Of a stretch of 64,000 bases of DNA, positions 53,174-62,287 are shown one piece after another (within the stretch, counting starts at the first letter, position 1; the number at the start of each line of letters is the position of its first letter). The DNA is from Micromonospora kangleipakensis (GTDB lineage Bacteria; Actinomycetota; Actinomycetes; Mycobacteriales; Micromonosporaceae). A program made the position numbers and the translations under genes. The stretch is taken from positions 4,650,001 through 4,714,000 of the forward strand of contig NZ_SHLD01000001.1 of NCBI RefSeq assembly GCF_004217615.1, in the 5' to 3' direction. The notes below the pieces were generated by a model that had not been told where the DNA came from, made no database searches, and saw nothing but the letters and a program-made list of their open reading frames with translations.

Positions 53174-54889
53174 ATGAGTATCAGCACTGCAACGACCGCG
53201 CAGCTGGACCAGATGATCGCCGCGTTGCGCGACGGTGAGCATCGCTGGGCCGGGGAGTCGCTCGCCTCACGCCGCGACCTGCTGCTGCAGGTGCATGCGA
53301 ACGTCGCCGCTCAGGCCGAGGAGTGGGTACGCGTCGCCGGTGGCATCAAGCAGCTGCCCGCCGGTTCGCCGCTGCTGGGCGAGGAGTGGACCAGCGGCCC
53401 GTGGGCGGTGCTCGGCTACGCCGGGGCGCTGTCCGACACGCTTGCCCGGCTGGAGGCAGGCCGTGACCTGCTGGCCGGGTACCCGGTCGGCGCCGCGCCG
53501 GGCGGGCGCGTCTCGGTCGACGTGCTGCCGCACAACGTGTTCGACCGGCTGCTGCTCAGCGGTTTCCGGGCCGAGGTGTGGATGGAGCCGGGTGTCACCG
53601 TGCGGGAGACCCGCGAACGGGCCGGTCTGGGCCTGCTCGCGCCCGAGCAGACGGCCGGAGTTGCCGTGGTGATGGGCGCGGGCAATATCACCTCGATCGC
53701 GCCACTGGACGTGCTCTACCAGCTGTACGCGTACAACCGGGTGGTCCTGCTCAAGCTCAACCCGGTCACCGACGCGCTGCTGCCGGTGTTCGAGGCGGTG
53801 TTCGCGCCGTTCATCGACCGCGGCTACCTGCGCATCGTCACCGGCGACGCCAAGGTCGGCGACCACCTGGTGACCCACGCCGGCGTCGACGCCGTACACA
53901 TCACCGGCAGCGAGGCCACCCACGACGCGATCGTCTGGGGTGCGGGCGAGGCGGGTGCCGCGGCGAAGGCCGCGGGCACGGCGCGCCTGGACAAGCCGGT
54001 CACCAGCGAGCTCGGCGGGGTGTCGCCGACCGTTGTGCTGCCCGGCCGTTGGTCCGCGGCGGACATCCGTTTCCAGGCCGAGCACATCGCCACCCAGCGC
54101 CTGCACAACAGCGGCTTCAACTGCATCGCGGCGCAGGTCGTCATCGTCAGCAAGGACTGGCCGCAGAAGCAGGAGTTCTATGCCGCGTTGCGTGCCGCGT
54201 TCACGAACGCGCCCGCCCGTCCCGCCTGGTACCCGGGCTGCGACGTCCGGGTGGCCGAGGCGCGGCGACAGCACCCCCGTTTCGAGGCCGTCGGCGGCAC
54301 CGCCGAGCGCACCGTGCTTTGGGGCCCGGACCTCGGCGACGACGCGGAGTCCGCGTTCGGCACCGAGTACTTCGGCCCGGTCTTGGCCGTAGCCGAGCTG
54401 CCCGGCACCGGCCTTGCGTTCCTGAACGCCGCGGTCGACGTCGCGAACGAGCGCATGCACGGCACGCTGGGCGCCAACCTGATCATCGACCCCCGCACGC
54501 AGCGGCAGCTGGGCGCGCACCTGCGCGAGAGCATCGCCCGGCTGCGCTACGGCACCATCGGCGTCAACGCCTGGACCGGCGTGGGCTACCTGACCGCGCG
54601 CGCCACCTGGGGAGCCTTCCCCGGGCACACGCTCGACGACATCCAGAGCGGCCGCGGCGTGGTGCACAACTCGCTGCTGCTGCACCGTCCCGAGCGGACC
54701 GTGGTGTACGGCCCGTTCCGGCCGCTGCCGCGCTCGGTCATGACCGGCCAGTTCAGCCTCACCCCGAAGCCGCCGTGGTTCGTCACCAACCGCACCGCCG
54801 CGACGACCGGCCGCCGCCTCGTCGCGTTCGCCGCCCGGCCCCGCTGGAGCGCGCTGCCGGCCATCTTTGCCTCTGCGCTGCGGGGGTGA
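53174..54889 (+). CDS. Aldehyde dehydrogenase family protein
   Basis: A 571-residue aldehyde dehydrogenase-like enzyme, longer than the usual 480-500. The general base Glu279 (VTSELGGVSP) and nucleophile Cys317 (NSGFNCIAAQ) are present, as is the NAD-binding MGAGNITS region. The C-terminal 50 residues are basic (TGRRLVAFAARPRWSALPAI) and resemble a membrane-association tail. In the operon it would oxidise long-chain fatty aldehyde to acid for the acyl-CoA ligase just upstream. ATG at 53174. Confidence 0.87.
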   Translation: MSISTATTAQLDQMIAALRDGEHRWAGESLASRRDLLLQVHANVAAQAEEWVRVAGGIKQLPAGSPLLGEEWTSGPWAVLGYAGALSDTLARLEAGRDLLAGYPVGAAPGGRVSVDVLPHNVFDRLLLSGFRAEVWMEPGVTVRETRERAGLGLLAPEQTAGVAVVMGAGNITSIAPLDVLYQLYAYNRVVLLKLNPVTDALLPVFEAVFAPFIDRGYLRIVTGDAKVGDHLVTHAGVDAVHITGSEATHDAIVWGAGEAGAAAKAAGTARLDKPVTSELGGVSPTVVLPGRWSAADIRFQAEHIATQRLHNSGFNCIAAQVVIVSKDWPQKQEFYAALRAAFTNAPARPAWYPGCDVRVAEARRQHPRFEAVGGTAERTVLWGPDLGDDAESAFGTEYFGPVLAVAELPGTGLAFLNAAVDVANERMHGTLGANLIIDPRTQRQLGAHLRESIARLRYGTIGVNAWTGVGYLTARATWGAFPGHTLDDIQSGRGVVHNSLLLHRPERTVVYGPFRPLPRSVMTGQFSLTPKPPWFVTNRTAATTGRRLVAFAARPRWSALPAIFASALRG

Positions 54890-55001
54890 ACCGTCCGTCC
54901 CGGCGTCGCGGGGCGGCGCCGGGACGGGCCCGGGGACCCCTCTGCCACAGCGCTGCGGCGTTGCCCGTCAGATCCTGAACCGACAGGCTGTTCACGCGCG
55001 G

Positions 55002-55223
55002 TCACGGGTCCGGTAGGTCCCGCACCGTCTGGGTCAGCCATTCGATCCAGAACGTCTCCATGGCGATTCCCGCGCGCAGAATCGCGTGCTGCAACCGGTC
55101 GTCCCCCTCGCCCGTCTCGGGTGGGAAGTCGCGCCGCTCGATCTCCTGGTACTGCATCAGTTGCCGCTGGTGCAACGTCAGATGACGGCGCAGCTCCTCG
55201 CCGAGCCCGGTGGTGGCCGACAT
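55002..55223 (-). pseudogene. C-terminal fragment of a PadR-like regulator
   Basis: Minus-strand MSATTGLGEELRRHLTLHQR, then LMQYQEIERRDF and LQHAILRAGIAMETFWIEWL, correspond to the C-terminal dimerisation domain of PadR proteins. The N-terminal DNA-binding part is absent. It directly abuts the start of promoter copy C. Confidence 0.6.
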
Positions 55224-55239
55224 TGATCGCTCGGGCCGC

Positions 55240-55395
55240 GGTTCGCCGGCCCGAGCCGGTCCTCGCCGGAGGACGGCCCACCTTCCTGCCGTCAGGCTCT
55301 TGCCCTGCCGATCAACAATAACGATACTGTCGTTAACGCATTTGTCGTCTCGGAGGTCACGTCGGACATCACTGCCGCCACCGAACCCGGCCCAC
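55240..55395 (+). promoter_or_regulatory. Shared regulon promoter/operator, copy C (drives GMC oxidoreductase and alkylsulfatase)
   Basis: TTGCCC (55300-55305), 17 bases, GATACT (55323-55328). The perfect palindrome TAACGATACTGTCGTTA (55319-55335) overlaps the -10. CGGAGGTCACG follows at about 55351, as in copies A and B, but the gene that once started there seems lost. Confidence 0.87.
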
Positions 55396-55512
55396 GCTCT
55401 ACGAGCCGCTGATGCACGGCGCTGACGGTTGACGCCACCCGGAACGATCACTGCCTCAACCGGCCCCAGCGCTGATCACCGTTCTGACACTTCTGCGGAA
55501 GGTTTGCATGTC

Positions 55513-57246
55513 ATGAGTGCTCACGACTACGACGTCCTCGTCATCGGCTCCGGCTTCGGTGGATCCGTCAGCGCACTGCGTCTGACCGAGAAGGGCTACC
55601 GGGTCGGGGTGCTCGAGGCGGGCCGGCGTTACACCAGCGAGGAGCTGCCCAAGACCTCCTGGGACGCGCGCAAGTTCGTGTGGGCCCCGGCGCTGGGTCT
55701 GTACGGCATCCAGCGGATCCATCTGCTGCGCGACGTCGTGATCCTCGGAGGCGCGGGCGTCGGTGGCGGTTCGTTGAACTACGCCAACACGCTCTACGAG
55801 CCTCTCGCACCGTTCTTCACCGACCCGCAGTGGGCCCACATCACCGACTGGCAGGACGAGCTCGAGCCGCACTACGACCAGGCTCGACGCATGCTCGGAG
55901 TCACCATGAACCCCACCGTCACCGAAGCCGACAAGGTCATCAAGTCGGTGGCCGACGACATGGGGGTCGGGGGCACGTTCACCCTGACCCCGGTGGGAGT
56001 GCTCTTCGGCGGGAAGCCCGGCACCGAGGTCGAAGACCCGTTCTTCGGCGGCGCCGGACCCAAGCGCAACACCTGCATCGAGTGCGGCTCCTGCATGACC
56101 GGATGCCGCTACAACGCCAAGAACACCCTGGACAAGAACTACCTGTACCTGGCGGAGCAGAACGGCTGCGAAATCCACGCGATGACCACAGTCGTCGACG
56201 TCGAGCCGCTGCCGGCCGGTGGATACGCCGTCAACACGGTGACGACGGGCAAGTCCGCGCGCCGCAAGCGGAACAGGCGCACCTTCACCGCCGCGCACGT
56301 AGTGTTCTCCGCCGGAACCTACAACACCCAGAAGCTGCTGCACCGCCTGCGCGACACCGGGTCGCTGCCGCACATCTCCGGCAAACTCGGCCAGCTCTCC
56401 CGCACCAACTCCGAGTCCATTCTCGGCGCCAAGGCACGAGCCAAGAACCCCGCCTACACCCGCGGGGTCGCGATCACCTCCTCGATCCACATCGACGAGC
56501 ACACGCACATCGAACCGGTGCGCTACGGCAAGGGCAGCAACGCGATGGCGTTCCTCCAGAGCGCGCTCACCGACGGCGACCAAGGCCGCCCCCGCTGGAT
56601 CACCTGGCTCAAGACGCTGCTCACCCAACCGCGGCAGTGGACCTGGTTCTCGCCGAAGAACTGGTCCGAGCGGACCATCATCCTGCTGGTGATGCAGGCC
56701 CTGGACAACTCCATCACCGTCCATGGGCGCCGTACCCGCTTGGGCGGCTACAAGCTCACCTCCGGCCCCGGCCATGGCGAACCGAACCCGACCTGGATCC
56801 CCGCCGCCAACGACGTGGCACGCCGGGTCGCTGCGAAAATCGACGGCGTTGCGGGAGGCACCGTCGGGGAGATCGCCAACATCCCCATGACGGCGCACTT
56901 CATCGGCGGCTGCCCGATCGGCGACTCTCCCGAGACGGGCGTCGTCGACCCGTACCACCGGCTGTTCGGCCACCCGGGCATCCACGTCGCCGACGGCTCG
57001 ACCGTGTCGGCCAACCTCGGCGTGAACCCGTCGCTGACCATCACCGCCCAGGCCGAGCGCGCCATGTCCTACTGGCCAAACTGCGGCGAGCCCGACCCGA
57101 GGCCCGCTCTGGGCTCCGCGTACGAGCGCCTGGCCCCGGTCGCACCGGTCCGGCCTGCCGTTCCTGCGGGCGCGCCGGCCGCCCTGCGCACGGCTGCCGC
57201 CACGCCGTCATCGGCCGACAACCCGGCCCCACCATCCTCACGATGA
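55513..57246 (+). CDS. GMC-family FAD oxidoreductase (cholesterol oxidase/alcohol oxidase-like)
   Basis: A 577-residue flavoprotein. The FAD motif VLVIGSGFGGSVSALRLTEK is at residues 8-27, GGAGVGGGSLNYAN follows, and CIECGSCMTGCRYNAKNTLD is a cysteine-rich segment typical of the ChoD-like branch. The C-terminal VADGSTVSANLGVNPSLTIT closes the fold. It oxidises an alcohol, here plausibly the long-chain alcohol released by the alkylsulfatase gene behind it. The ATG at 55513 has GGAAGG upstream. The tail of about 50 Ala/Pro residues is unusual. Confidence 0.9.
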   Translation: MSAHDYDVLVIGSGFGGSVSALRLTEKGYRVGVLEAGRRYTSEELPKTSWDARKFVWAPALGLYGIQRIHLLRDVVILGGAGVGGGSLNYANTLYEPLAPFFTDPQWAHITDWQDELEPHYDQARRMLGVTMNPTVTEADKVIKSVADDMGVGGTFTLTPVGVLFGGKPGTEVEDPFFGGAGPKRNTCIECGSCMTGCRYNAKNTLDKNYLYLAEQNGCEIHAMTTVVDVEPLPAGGYAVNTVTTGKSARRKRNRRTFTAAHVVFSAGTYNTQKLLHRLRDTGSLPHISGKLGQLSRTNSESILGAKARAKNPAYTRGVAITSSIHIDEHTHIEPVRYGKGSNAMAFLQSALTDGDQGRPRWITWLKTLLTQPRQWTWFSPKNWSERTIILLVMQALDNSITVHGRRTRLGGYKLTSGPGHGEPNPTWIPAANDVARRVAAKIDGVAGGTVGEIANIPMTAHFIGGCPIGDSPETGVVDPYHRLFGHPGIHVADGSTVSANLGVNPSLTITAQAERAMSYWPNCGEPDPRPALGSAYERLAPVAPVRPAVPAGAPAALRTAAATPSSADNPAPPSSR

Positions 57247-57412
57247 GCTCGACCGCGGCGGGCGTTCGTGCCGGAGGCAGGCACAACGCGCCTGCCTCCC
57301 GCCAGGCACGCAGGTCGGCCGTCAACCGATCATCGGGAAGGCGTACCACCCCTGCCGACCCGACTCACAGGTCTCAAGCATTTCTCAGGCGTACACGGAC
57401 GGAGGTTCTGCA

Positions 57413-59212
57413 ATGGACGATGCACTCGACTTCGGCGATCGGACCGATTTCGACAACGCCGACAAGGGCTTCGTCGCGGCGCTGAAGCCTGGCGTCGTCA
57501 CGACTTCGGACGGGCGAATCGTGTGGGACGCCGAGGCATACGCCTTCCTCGCAGACGACTGTCCGGACACGGCGAACCCGAGCTTGTGGCGGCAGGGCCA
57601 GCTGTGCGCCCGTCAGGGCCTCTACGAGGTCGCCGAGGGCATCTACCAGGTACGCGGCCTCGACATCTCGAACATGACCGTCGTCGAAGGCGACACCGGA
57701 GTGATCGTCATCGACCCGCTGCTCAGCACGGAGACCGCCGCGGCGGCGATCGGCCTGTACCGGGCACACCGCGGCGACCGTCCCGTGGCCGCGGTGATCT
57801 ACAGCCACTCCCACGCCGATCACTTCGGCGGCGCTGCCGGCGTCACCGACGGCAGCGTCCCGATCCTCGCGCCGGTGGGCTTCATGGAGCACGCCGTGGC
57901 GGAGAACGTGTACGCCGGCACGGCGATGACCCGCCGGGCGATGTTCATGTACGGCGCGACGCTGCCGACCGGGCCGGCCGGGCAGATCGGGTTCGGGCTG
58001 GGGCTGGCCTCCTCCGCGGGGACCGTGTCGCTGTTCGCGCCCACGGTGCACATCACGCACACCGGGCAGGAGGAGACCGTCGACGGCGTGCGGATCGTGT
58101 TCCAGCTGACGCCGGGCACCGAAGCGCCGTCGGAGATGAACTTCCTGTTCCCCGACCGCCGCACCCTGTGCATGGCCGAGAACGCCACGCACAACATGCA
58201 CAACGTGCTGACCCTGCGCGGCGCCCTGGTACGCGACGCCCGCATCTGGTCGCGGTACCTCACCGAGGCGATCACCATGTTCGCCGGCCAGGCGGATGTC
58301 CTGTTCGCCTCGCACCACTGGCCCACCTGGGGCCACGACAACATGATGCGGTTCCTGTCCGAGCAGCGCGACCTGTACGCCTACCTGCACGACCAGACGC
58401 TGCGGCTGCTCAACCAGGGCTACACCGGGGCCGAGATCGCCGAGCTGATCCAGCTCCCGCCGGGCTTGGACACGGCGTGGCACGCGCGCGGCTACTACGG
58501 CTCGGTGTCGCACAACGTCAAGGCCGTCTACCAGCGGTATCTCGGCTGGTTCGACGGCAACCCGGCCAACCTGTGGCAGCACCCGCCGGCCGAGACCGCC
58601 AAGCGATACGTCGACTGCTTCGGCGGTGTCGACGCCGTCCTGGCGAAGGCGCGCGACTACGTGGCCGGCGGGGACCTGCGGTTCGCCGCGCAACTGCTGC
58701 AGCACGCCGTCTTCGCCGACCCGGATCACGGCGACGCGAAGGAACTGCTGGCTCAGGTGTACGAGAGGCTCGGTCACGGGGCGGAGAACGGCGTCTGGCG
58801 CAACTTCTACCTCACCGGCGCGCAGGAGCTGCGCCATGGAACCAAGATGACGACGATCGACCTCGGCAGCGGTATGGCTGCGGTGCTGTCGGTCGAGCAG
58901 ATCTTCGACACCCTGGCGATCCGGGTCGATGGGCCGAACGCCTGGCACGACACGATCACCATCGACTGGACGTTCACCGACCTGGGCGAGTCGTATCGGA
59001 CGACGTTGCGCAACGGAGTGCTCATCCAGCAGCAGAACCCGCCGGCCGGGCAACCCGATCTCAGCCTCACCCTGACCAAGCGGGACCTCTTGGGCATGCT
59101 GGCCGGCAAGGGCCTCAGCGGCATCGCCTACGACGGTGCCCCTGACGCTCTCAAGCGCCTGCTCGGCCACCTCGATGCGCCTGACCCGAGATTCGCGATC
59201 GTGACGCCCTGA
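57413..59212 (+). CDS. Metallo-beta-lactamase-fold alkyl sulfatase (SdsA1-like)
   Basis: A 599-residue cytoplasmic or peripheral enzyme without a signal peptide. The zinc motif HSHADH (His132, His134, Asp136, His137) with NATHNMHN and SHHWPTWGHD later supplies the metal ligands. A helical alkyl-sulfatase dimerisation domain follows, and the C-terminal 120 residues form an SCP2-like substrate-binding domain (MTTIDLGSGMAAVLSVEQIF). These enzymes cleave the sulfate ester of SDS and similar alkyl sulfates to alcohol plus sulfate. GGAGGT precedes the ATG. It is the defining enzyme of the regulon. Confidence 0.93.
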   Translation: MDDALDFGDRTDFDNADKGFVAALKPGVVTTSDGRIVWDAEAYAFLADDCPDTANPSLWRQGQLCARQGLYEVAEGIYQVRGLDISNMTVVEGDTGVIVIDPLLSTETAAAAIGLYRAHRGDRPVAAVIYSHSHADHFGGAAGVTDGSVPILAPVGFMEHAVAENVYAGTAMTRRAMFMYGATLPTGPAGQIGFGLGLASSAGTVSLFAPTVHITHTGQEETVDGVRIVFQLTPGTEAPSEMNFLFPDRRTLCMAENATHNMHNVLTLRGALVRDARIWSRYLTEAITMFAGQADVLFASHHWPTWGHDNMMRFLSEQRDLYAYLHDQTLRLLNQGYTGAEIAELIQLPPGLDTAWHARGYYGSVSHNVKAVYQRYLGWFDGNPANLWQHPPAETAKRYVDCFGGVDAVLAKARDYVAGGDLRFAAQLLQHAVFADPDHGDAKELLAQVYERLGHGAENGVWRNFYLTGAQELRHGTKMTTIDLGSGMAAVLSVEQIFDTLAIRVDGPNAWHDTITIDWTFTDLGESYRTTLRNGVLIQQQNPPAGQPDLSLTLTKRDLLGMLAGKGLSGIAYDGAPDALKRLLGHLDAPDPRFAIVTP

Positions 59213-59358
59213 ACTCTCGGGTTTGTACGACAAACGGTGTAAGCACGAGAAGTCGATCATCGTCAGCGCGCCCGCCAGACGGCCGGAAGGGGCGGTGAGG
59301 ATTTCACGGCAGGGCTCCGATGCGTTGAGCGTTGGCAAGATCGAGGCAGACTTGAGCA

Positions 59359-59520
59359 GTGAGGTCATCGAGCCAGCCTGACCCGTGGCTGCCGCCGAAG
59401 TCGGCGTTGGCCGGGTTCCGGTTCCCGACCGAGGTGATCGTCGCGGTGCGCTGGTATCTGCGGTTCAACCTCTCCTATCGCGATGTGGAGGAGCTGCTGG
59501 TCGAACGTGGCGTCGCGGGT
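59359..59520 (+). pseudogene. IS6-family transposase N-terminal fragment
   Basis: FRFPTEVIVAVRWYLRFNLS then YRDVEELLVERGV is the conserved beginning of IS6-family transposases. The remainder with the DDE core is absent. Sequence after about 59520 is unrelated. Confidence 0.75.
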
Positions 59521-59848
59521 CTGCACGAGCAGGTCGCGCACCTCGCCCGTACCAATCACCCGCGGCCGATCAACCGATCCTGTTTCCAGGACCACCCCGC
59601 CGTAGAAGCCCTGATGGAACGTGCCGACGATGGATACGCCCTCCTTGCTACGTCGCATCTCCGCGTCGACCCTGAGCTCGTCGAAGCCAGATCCGGATGT
59701 TTCGTGGCAGTCGCGGCCTCGGCTGCTCCCTGCACGAATACCCCCCGTGACAGAGGAACGAGCGCCCTATATGAGAGTGCGCAGGTAACGGCCAGGCATC
59801 TCGGCGTGAGCGCAGAAGGTGCTGTCCGTTGGGGGATTCGTGTGCGGA
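59521..59848. other. Intergenic stretch with a lone repeat-like motif
   Basis: No gene is seen. CCAGATCCGGATG near 59688-59701 resembles the end of the boundary-repeat right arm, but no partner arm is visible. Confidence 0.4.
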
Positions 59849-60487
59849 TCAGACTAGGCCGGACAGCAGCGCGGCAACCTCATCGGCGAGCGCGACGTCG
59901 GGAGTACCCGGCAGGGAGAACGCCGATTCGACCGTGGCCGAAAGCAACCGCGCCCGCTCGTCGCGCGTACCCGTTGAACCGACCGTACGCTCGGCGTAGA
60001 TGAAGCCCTCGAACACGGACTGGAAGGCGTAGGTCAGCTCCGGCGTCGCCAGATCTGTACGCACCAGGCGTCGCGCGGCCAGAACGTCTACATAGGACGC
60101 CATCACCTTGTTGTGCCGGCCGCCGTCGTAGCCGGCCTCGGAGCCGACGAGCTTGCCCCACATCTGCACATCGCCGACCACCATGCCGTACAGCAGCGGG
60201 CGGCGCAGGATCGCCAGGAAGAACTCCGCGGCGAAACGGTGCAGCAGCGCGACGGCGGGGTCGGCGCGCAGGGCGGTCACCATGTCGGCGATCGCGCCGC
60301 GTACCTCGCGGGCGAACACGGCAGCGAACAGCTCCTCGCGCGTCTTCCAATGCAGGTAGACAGTGCCTTTGCCGATGCCGGCGGCGCCGGCGACGTCGTC
60401 GATGGTGACGCGGCGGTAGCCGTGCCGGAGCAGCATGTCGGCAGCGACTTCGAGGATCTTCGTCTCACGATCGGTGCGGGCAGTCAC
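59849..60487 (-). CDS. TetR-family regulator of the FAD monooxygenase
   Basis: A 212-residue regulator with the helix-turn-helix ILEVAADMLLRHGYRRVTID then DVAGAAGIGKGTVYLHWKTR. The C-terminal domain is of unassigned type. It is divergent from the FAD-dependent monooxygenase across 52 bases that hold a 23-bp near-perfect palindrome. It likely represses both genes and responds to the monooxygenase substrate. GTG start at 60487. Confidence 0.9.
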   Translation of the reverse strand: MTARTDRETKILEVAADMLLRHGYRRVTIDDVAGAAGIGKGTVYLHWKTREELFAAVFAREVRGAIADMVTALRADPAVALLHRFAAEFFLAILRRPLLYGMVVGDVQMWGKLVGSEAGYDGGRHNKVMASYVDVLAARRLVRTDLATPELTYAFQSVFEGFIYAERTVGSTGTRDERARLLSATVESAFSLPGTPDVALADEVAALLSGLV

Positions 60488-60504
60488 ACCGACATCCTAA
60501 CACT

Positions 60505-60527
60505 TGACCAGATTTCAAATTTGGTCA
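60505..60527. promoter_or_regulatory. TetR operator palindrome
   Basis: TGACCAGATTTCAAATTTGG, continuing to TCA at 60527, is a 23-bp palindrome centred on 60516 with one mismatched pair. It lies between the divergent TetR and monooxygenase starts and ends 13 bases before the latter. Confidence 0.78.
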
Positions 60528-60539
60528 TACAGTCAACCC

Positions 60540-61673
60540 ATGACTGCGAAGACGGTACTCATCTCCGGCGCCGGCGTGGCCGGCCCGACCCTCGCGTACT
60601 GGCTCGCCCGCAACGGATTCGCGCCGACGATCGTCGAGCGCGCCGCCGGCCAGCGCTCCAGCGGCAACCCCGTCGACGTACGCGGACCGGCATTCCCGAT
60701 CGCCGAGAAGATGGGCCTGCTCCCCCGGCTGCGTACGGCCGCGACGGCGACGACCGGCCTCGCCTTCATCGACGCACAGGGACGGCGCAAGAGCCGCGTC
60801 GACCTGTCGGTCAACCGGGCCACCGAGGTCGAGGTGCCCCGGGCCGACCTGGCCGCGATCATCACCGACGCCGTGACCGGTAGCGCCGAGTTCATCTACA
60901 GCGACTCCATCTCAGCCCTCACCCAGGACGGTAGCGGCGTCGACGTCACCTTCGAGCGGGATGCACCGCGCCGGTTCGACCTGGTCATCGGCACCGACGG
61001 ACAGCATTCGATGGTCCGGAGGCTCGCCTGGGGACCGGAGACGGACTTCGTCAGGCACCGCGGGCTCTACGTGGCCACCCTGCCCGTCGAGCGCGAGCTC
61101 AATCCGACGACCGACGTGCTGCTCTACGGCATGCCCGGCCGCCTCGCCTCCGTCCATCCGGTGCGCGGCCACGGCGGTATCGCGGCGTTCATCTGGCGCA
61201 GCAAACCCGTGCCCGGCTACGACTACCGCGACACCGCCCAGCACAAGCGCACCGTCGAGCAGGCGTACGCGGGCGGCAGCTGGATCGTGCCCGAGCTGAT
61301 CGAGCGTGTACGCGATGCCGGAGACCTCTACTTCGATGCCGTCAGCCAGGTACGCCTCGACACCTGGTCCCAGGGGCGCATAGGACTGCTCGGCGACGCC
61401 GCGTCCTCGGTGTCACTGTTCGGCGACGGGTCGAGCCTGGCGATGGCGGGGGCGTACACGCTCGCGCGCAGGCTGGCCGAGCACCGCAATGACCTCGGGC
61501 AGGGCCTGAAGGCCTACGAGCACGAGCACCGCAAGCTCATTGCGCCCAAGCAGAACGGGTTCGCCACGGCCGCCACGCTCATGGTGCCGGCCACCCGGCT
61601 CGGGGTGGCCTTGCGCGACAACGGCGCCCGCCTGGTCACGGGCTGGCAGCGGCTGAAGGCCAGCGCAAGGTAA
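60540..61673 (+). CDS. FAD-dependent monooxygenase (aromatic hydroxylase-like)
   Basis: A 377-residue group A flavin monooxygenase. GAGVAGPTLAYWLARNG is the dinucleotide-binding motif, FDLVIGTDGQHSMVR the DG motif and RIGLLGDAASSVSLFGDGSS the GD motif. Such enzymes hydroxylate aromatic or polyketide substrates, including antibiotics (TetX-like relatives). With a dedicated TetR regulator it may be a detoxification pair. The ATG at 60540 starts the fold; an upstream start would overlap the operator. Confidence 0.9.
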   Translation: MTAKTVLISGAGVAGPTLAYWLARNGFAPTIVERAAGQRSSGNPVDVRGPAFPIAEKMGLLPRLRTAATATTGLAFIDAQGRRKSRVDLSVNRATEVEVPRADLAAIITDAVTGSAEFIYSDSISALTQDGSGVDVTFERDAPRRFDLVIGTDGQHSMVRRLAWGPETDFVRHRGLYVATLPVERELNPTTDVLLYGMPGRLASVHPVRGHGGIAAFIWRSKPVPGYDYRDTAQHKRTVEQAYAGGSWIVPELIERVRDAGDLYFDAVSQVRLDTWSQGRIGLLGDAASSVSLFGDGSSLAMAGAYTLARRLAEHRNDLGQGLKAYEHEHRKLIAPKQNGFATAATLMVPATRLGVALRDNGARLVTGWQRLKASAR

Positions 61674-61805
61674 GATCAATTCACGGAGCACCCGCTGTTC
61701 GAAGACCGTTCGATCAACGAACAGCGCCAACAAGAGCTCCCGTCGCAAAGCGACGCGGGCCATGAAGTTGTCCGGTCACCGTTCCCTCGACGGGCAACTT
61801 GATCA
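61674..61805. other. Intergenic sequence after the monooxygenase
   Basis: No gene is seen. TTCGAAGACCGTTCGATCAACGAACAG near 61697 contains small inverted repeats (TTCGAT/ATCGAA-like) of unknown meaning. Confidence 0.4.
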
Positions 61806-61882
61806 ACATCCGGACATCGGCAGTTTCGGATGTGCACCACCACCGGAACCTCCAACGCGCGACCAGCGGCAGATCCGGACGT
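61806..61882 (+). repeat. Oriented boundary repeat, copy 22
   Basis: ACATCCGGA (61806-61814) and TCCGGACGT (61874-61882) are inverted with one mismatch. Left arm continues CATCGGCAGTTTCGG; right arm ACCAGCGGCAGATCCGG. It shows that the family resumes beyond the catabolic regulon. Confidence 0.78.
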
Positions 61883-62287
61883 GGAAATGGACCATGACCG
61901 TGTTGATATACCAAGGTCGTACGCGCTGTTAAGTCTGGCCCTGGTTCAGACTGGTCGGACGTCGAGGACGTGCAGCTACAAGCGCGGTCCCTGGCTTGTT
62001 TCACCGCGGTGCACGAGTGGCGCGCGGTCACCCTGGAGGGCGGCCGTCAACTGATCCAAGCCCAGCGAACCCAGCTCCAGCGCCTGACGATGGAATGCGC
62101 GCCGGTCGCCGGGGAAGGACGAGCGGCCTGCCAGCCACACCCGCTCACCCACCTTGCGCGGCAGATCAGCGCGCTACGACACGTCGGACGAGCCGGCCGA
62201 AACATGACATGCACGTGGTCAGCGGCATCTGTGTGCGTCAGCACGGACGGCGGTTCAGGGCGGCCGCCCGCTCGGCGGAATGGGCGA
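61883..62287. other. Intergenic region of about 400 bases, no firm gene
   Basis: Coding-like composition appears (for example a frame with SDWSDVEDVQLQARSLACF), but no start signal or family is recognised. A right-arm-like motif of the boundary repeat occurs at 62156-62176 (copy 23). Confidence 0.4.
62156..62176 (+). repeat. Boundary repeat, right arm only (copy 23)
   Basis: GCGCGGCAGATCAGCGCGCT fits the right-arm consensus (GATCAGC). A convincing left arm is not seen. Confidence 0.5.

Noticed and set aside
59365..59658. Minus-strand 97-codon frame over the IS6 fragment
   Set aside because: It has no family resemblance and overlaps the recognisable transposase fragment; treated as a shadow.
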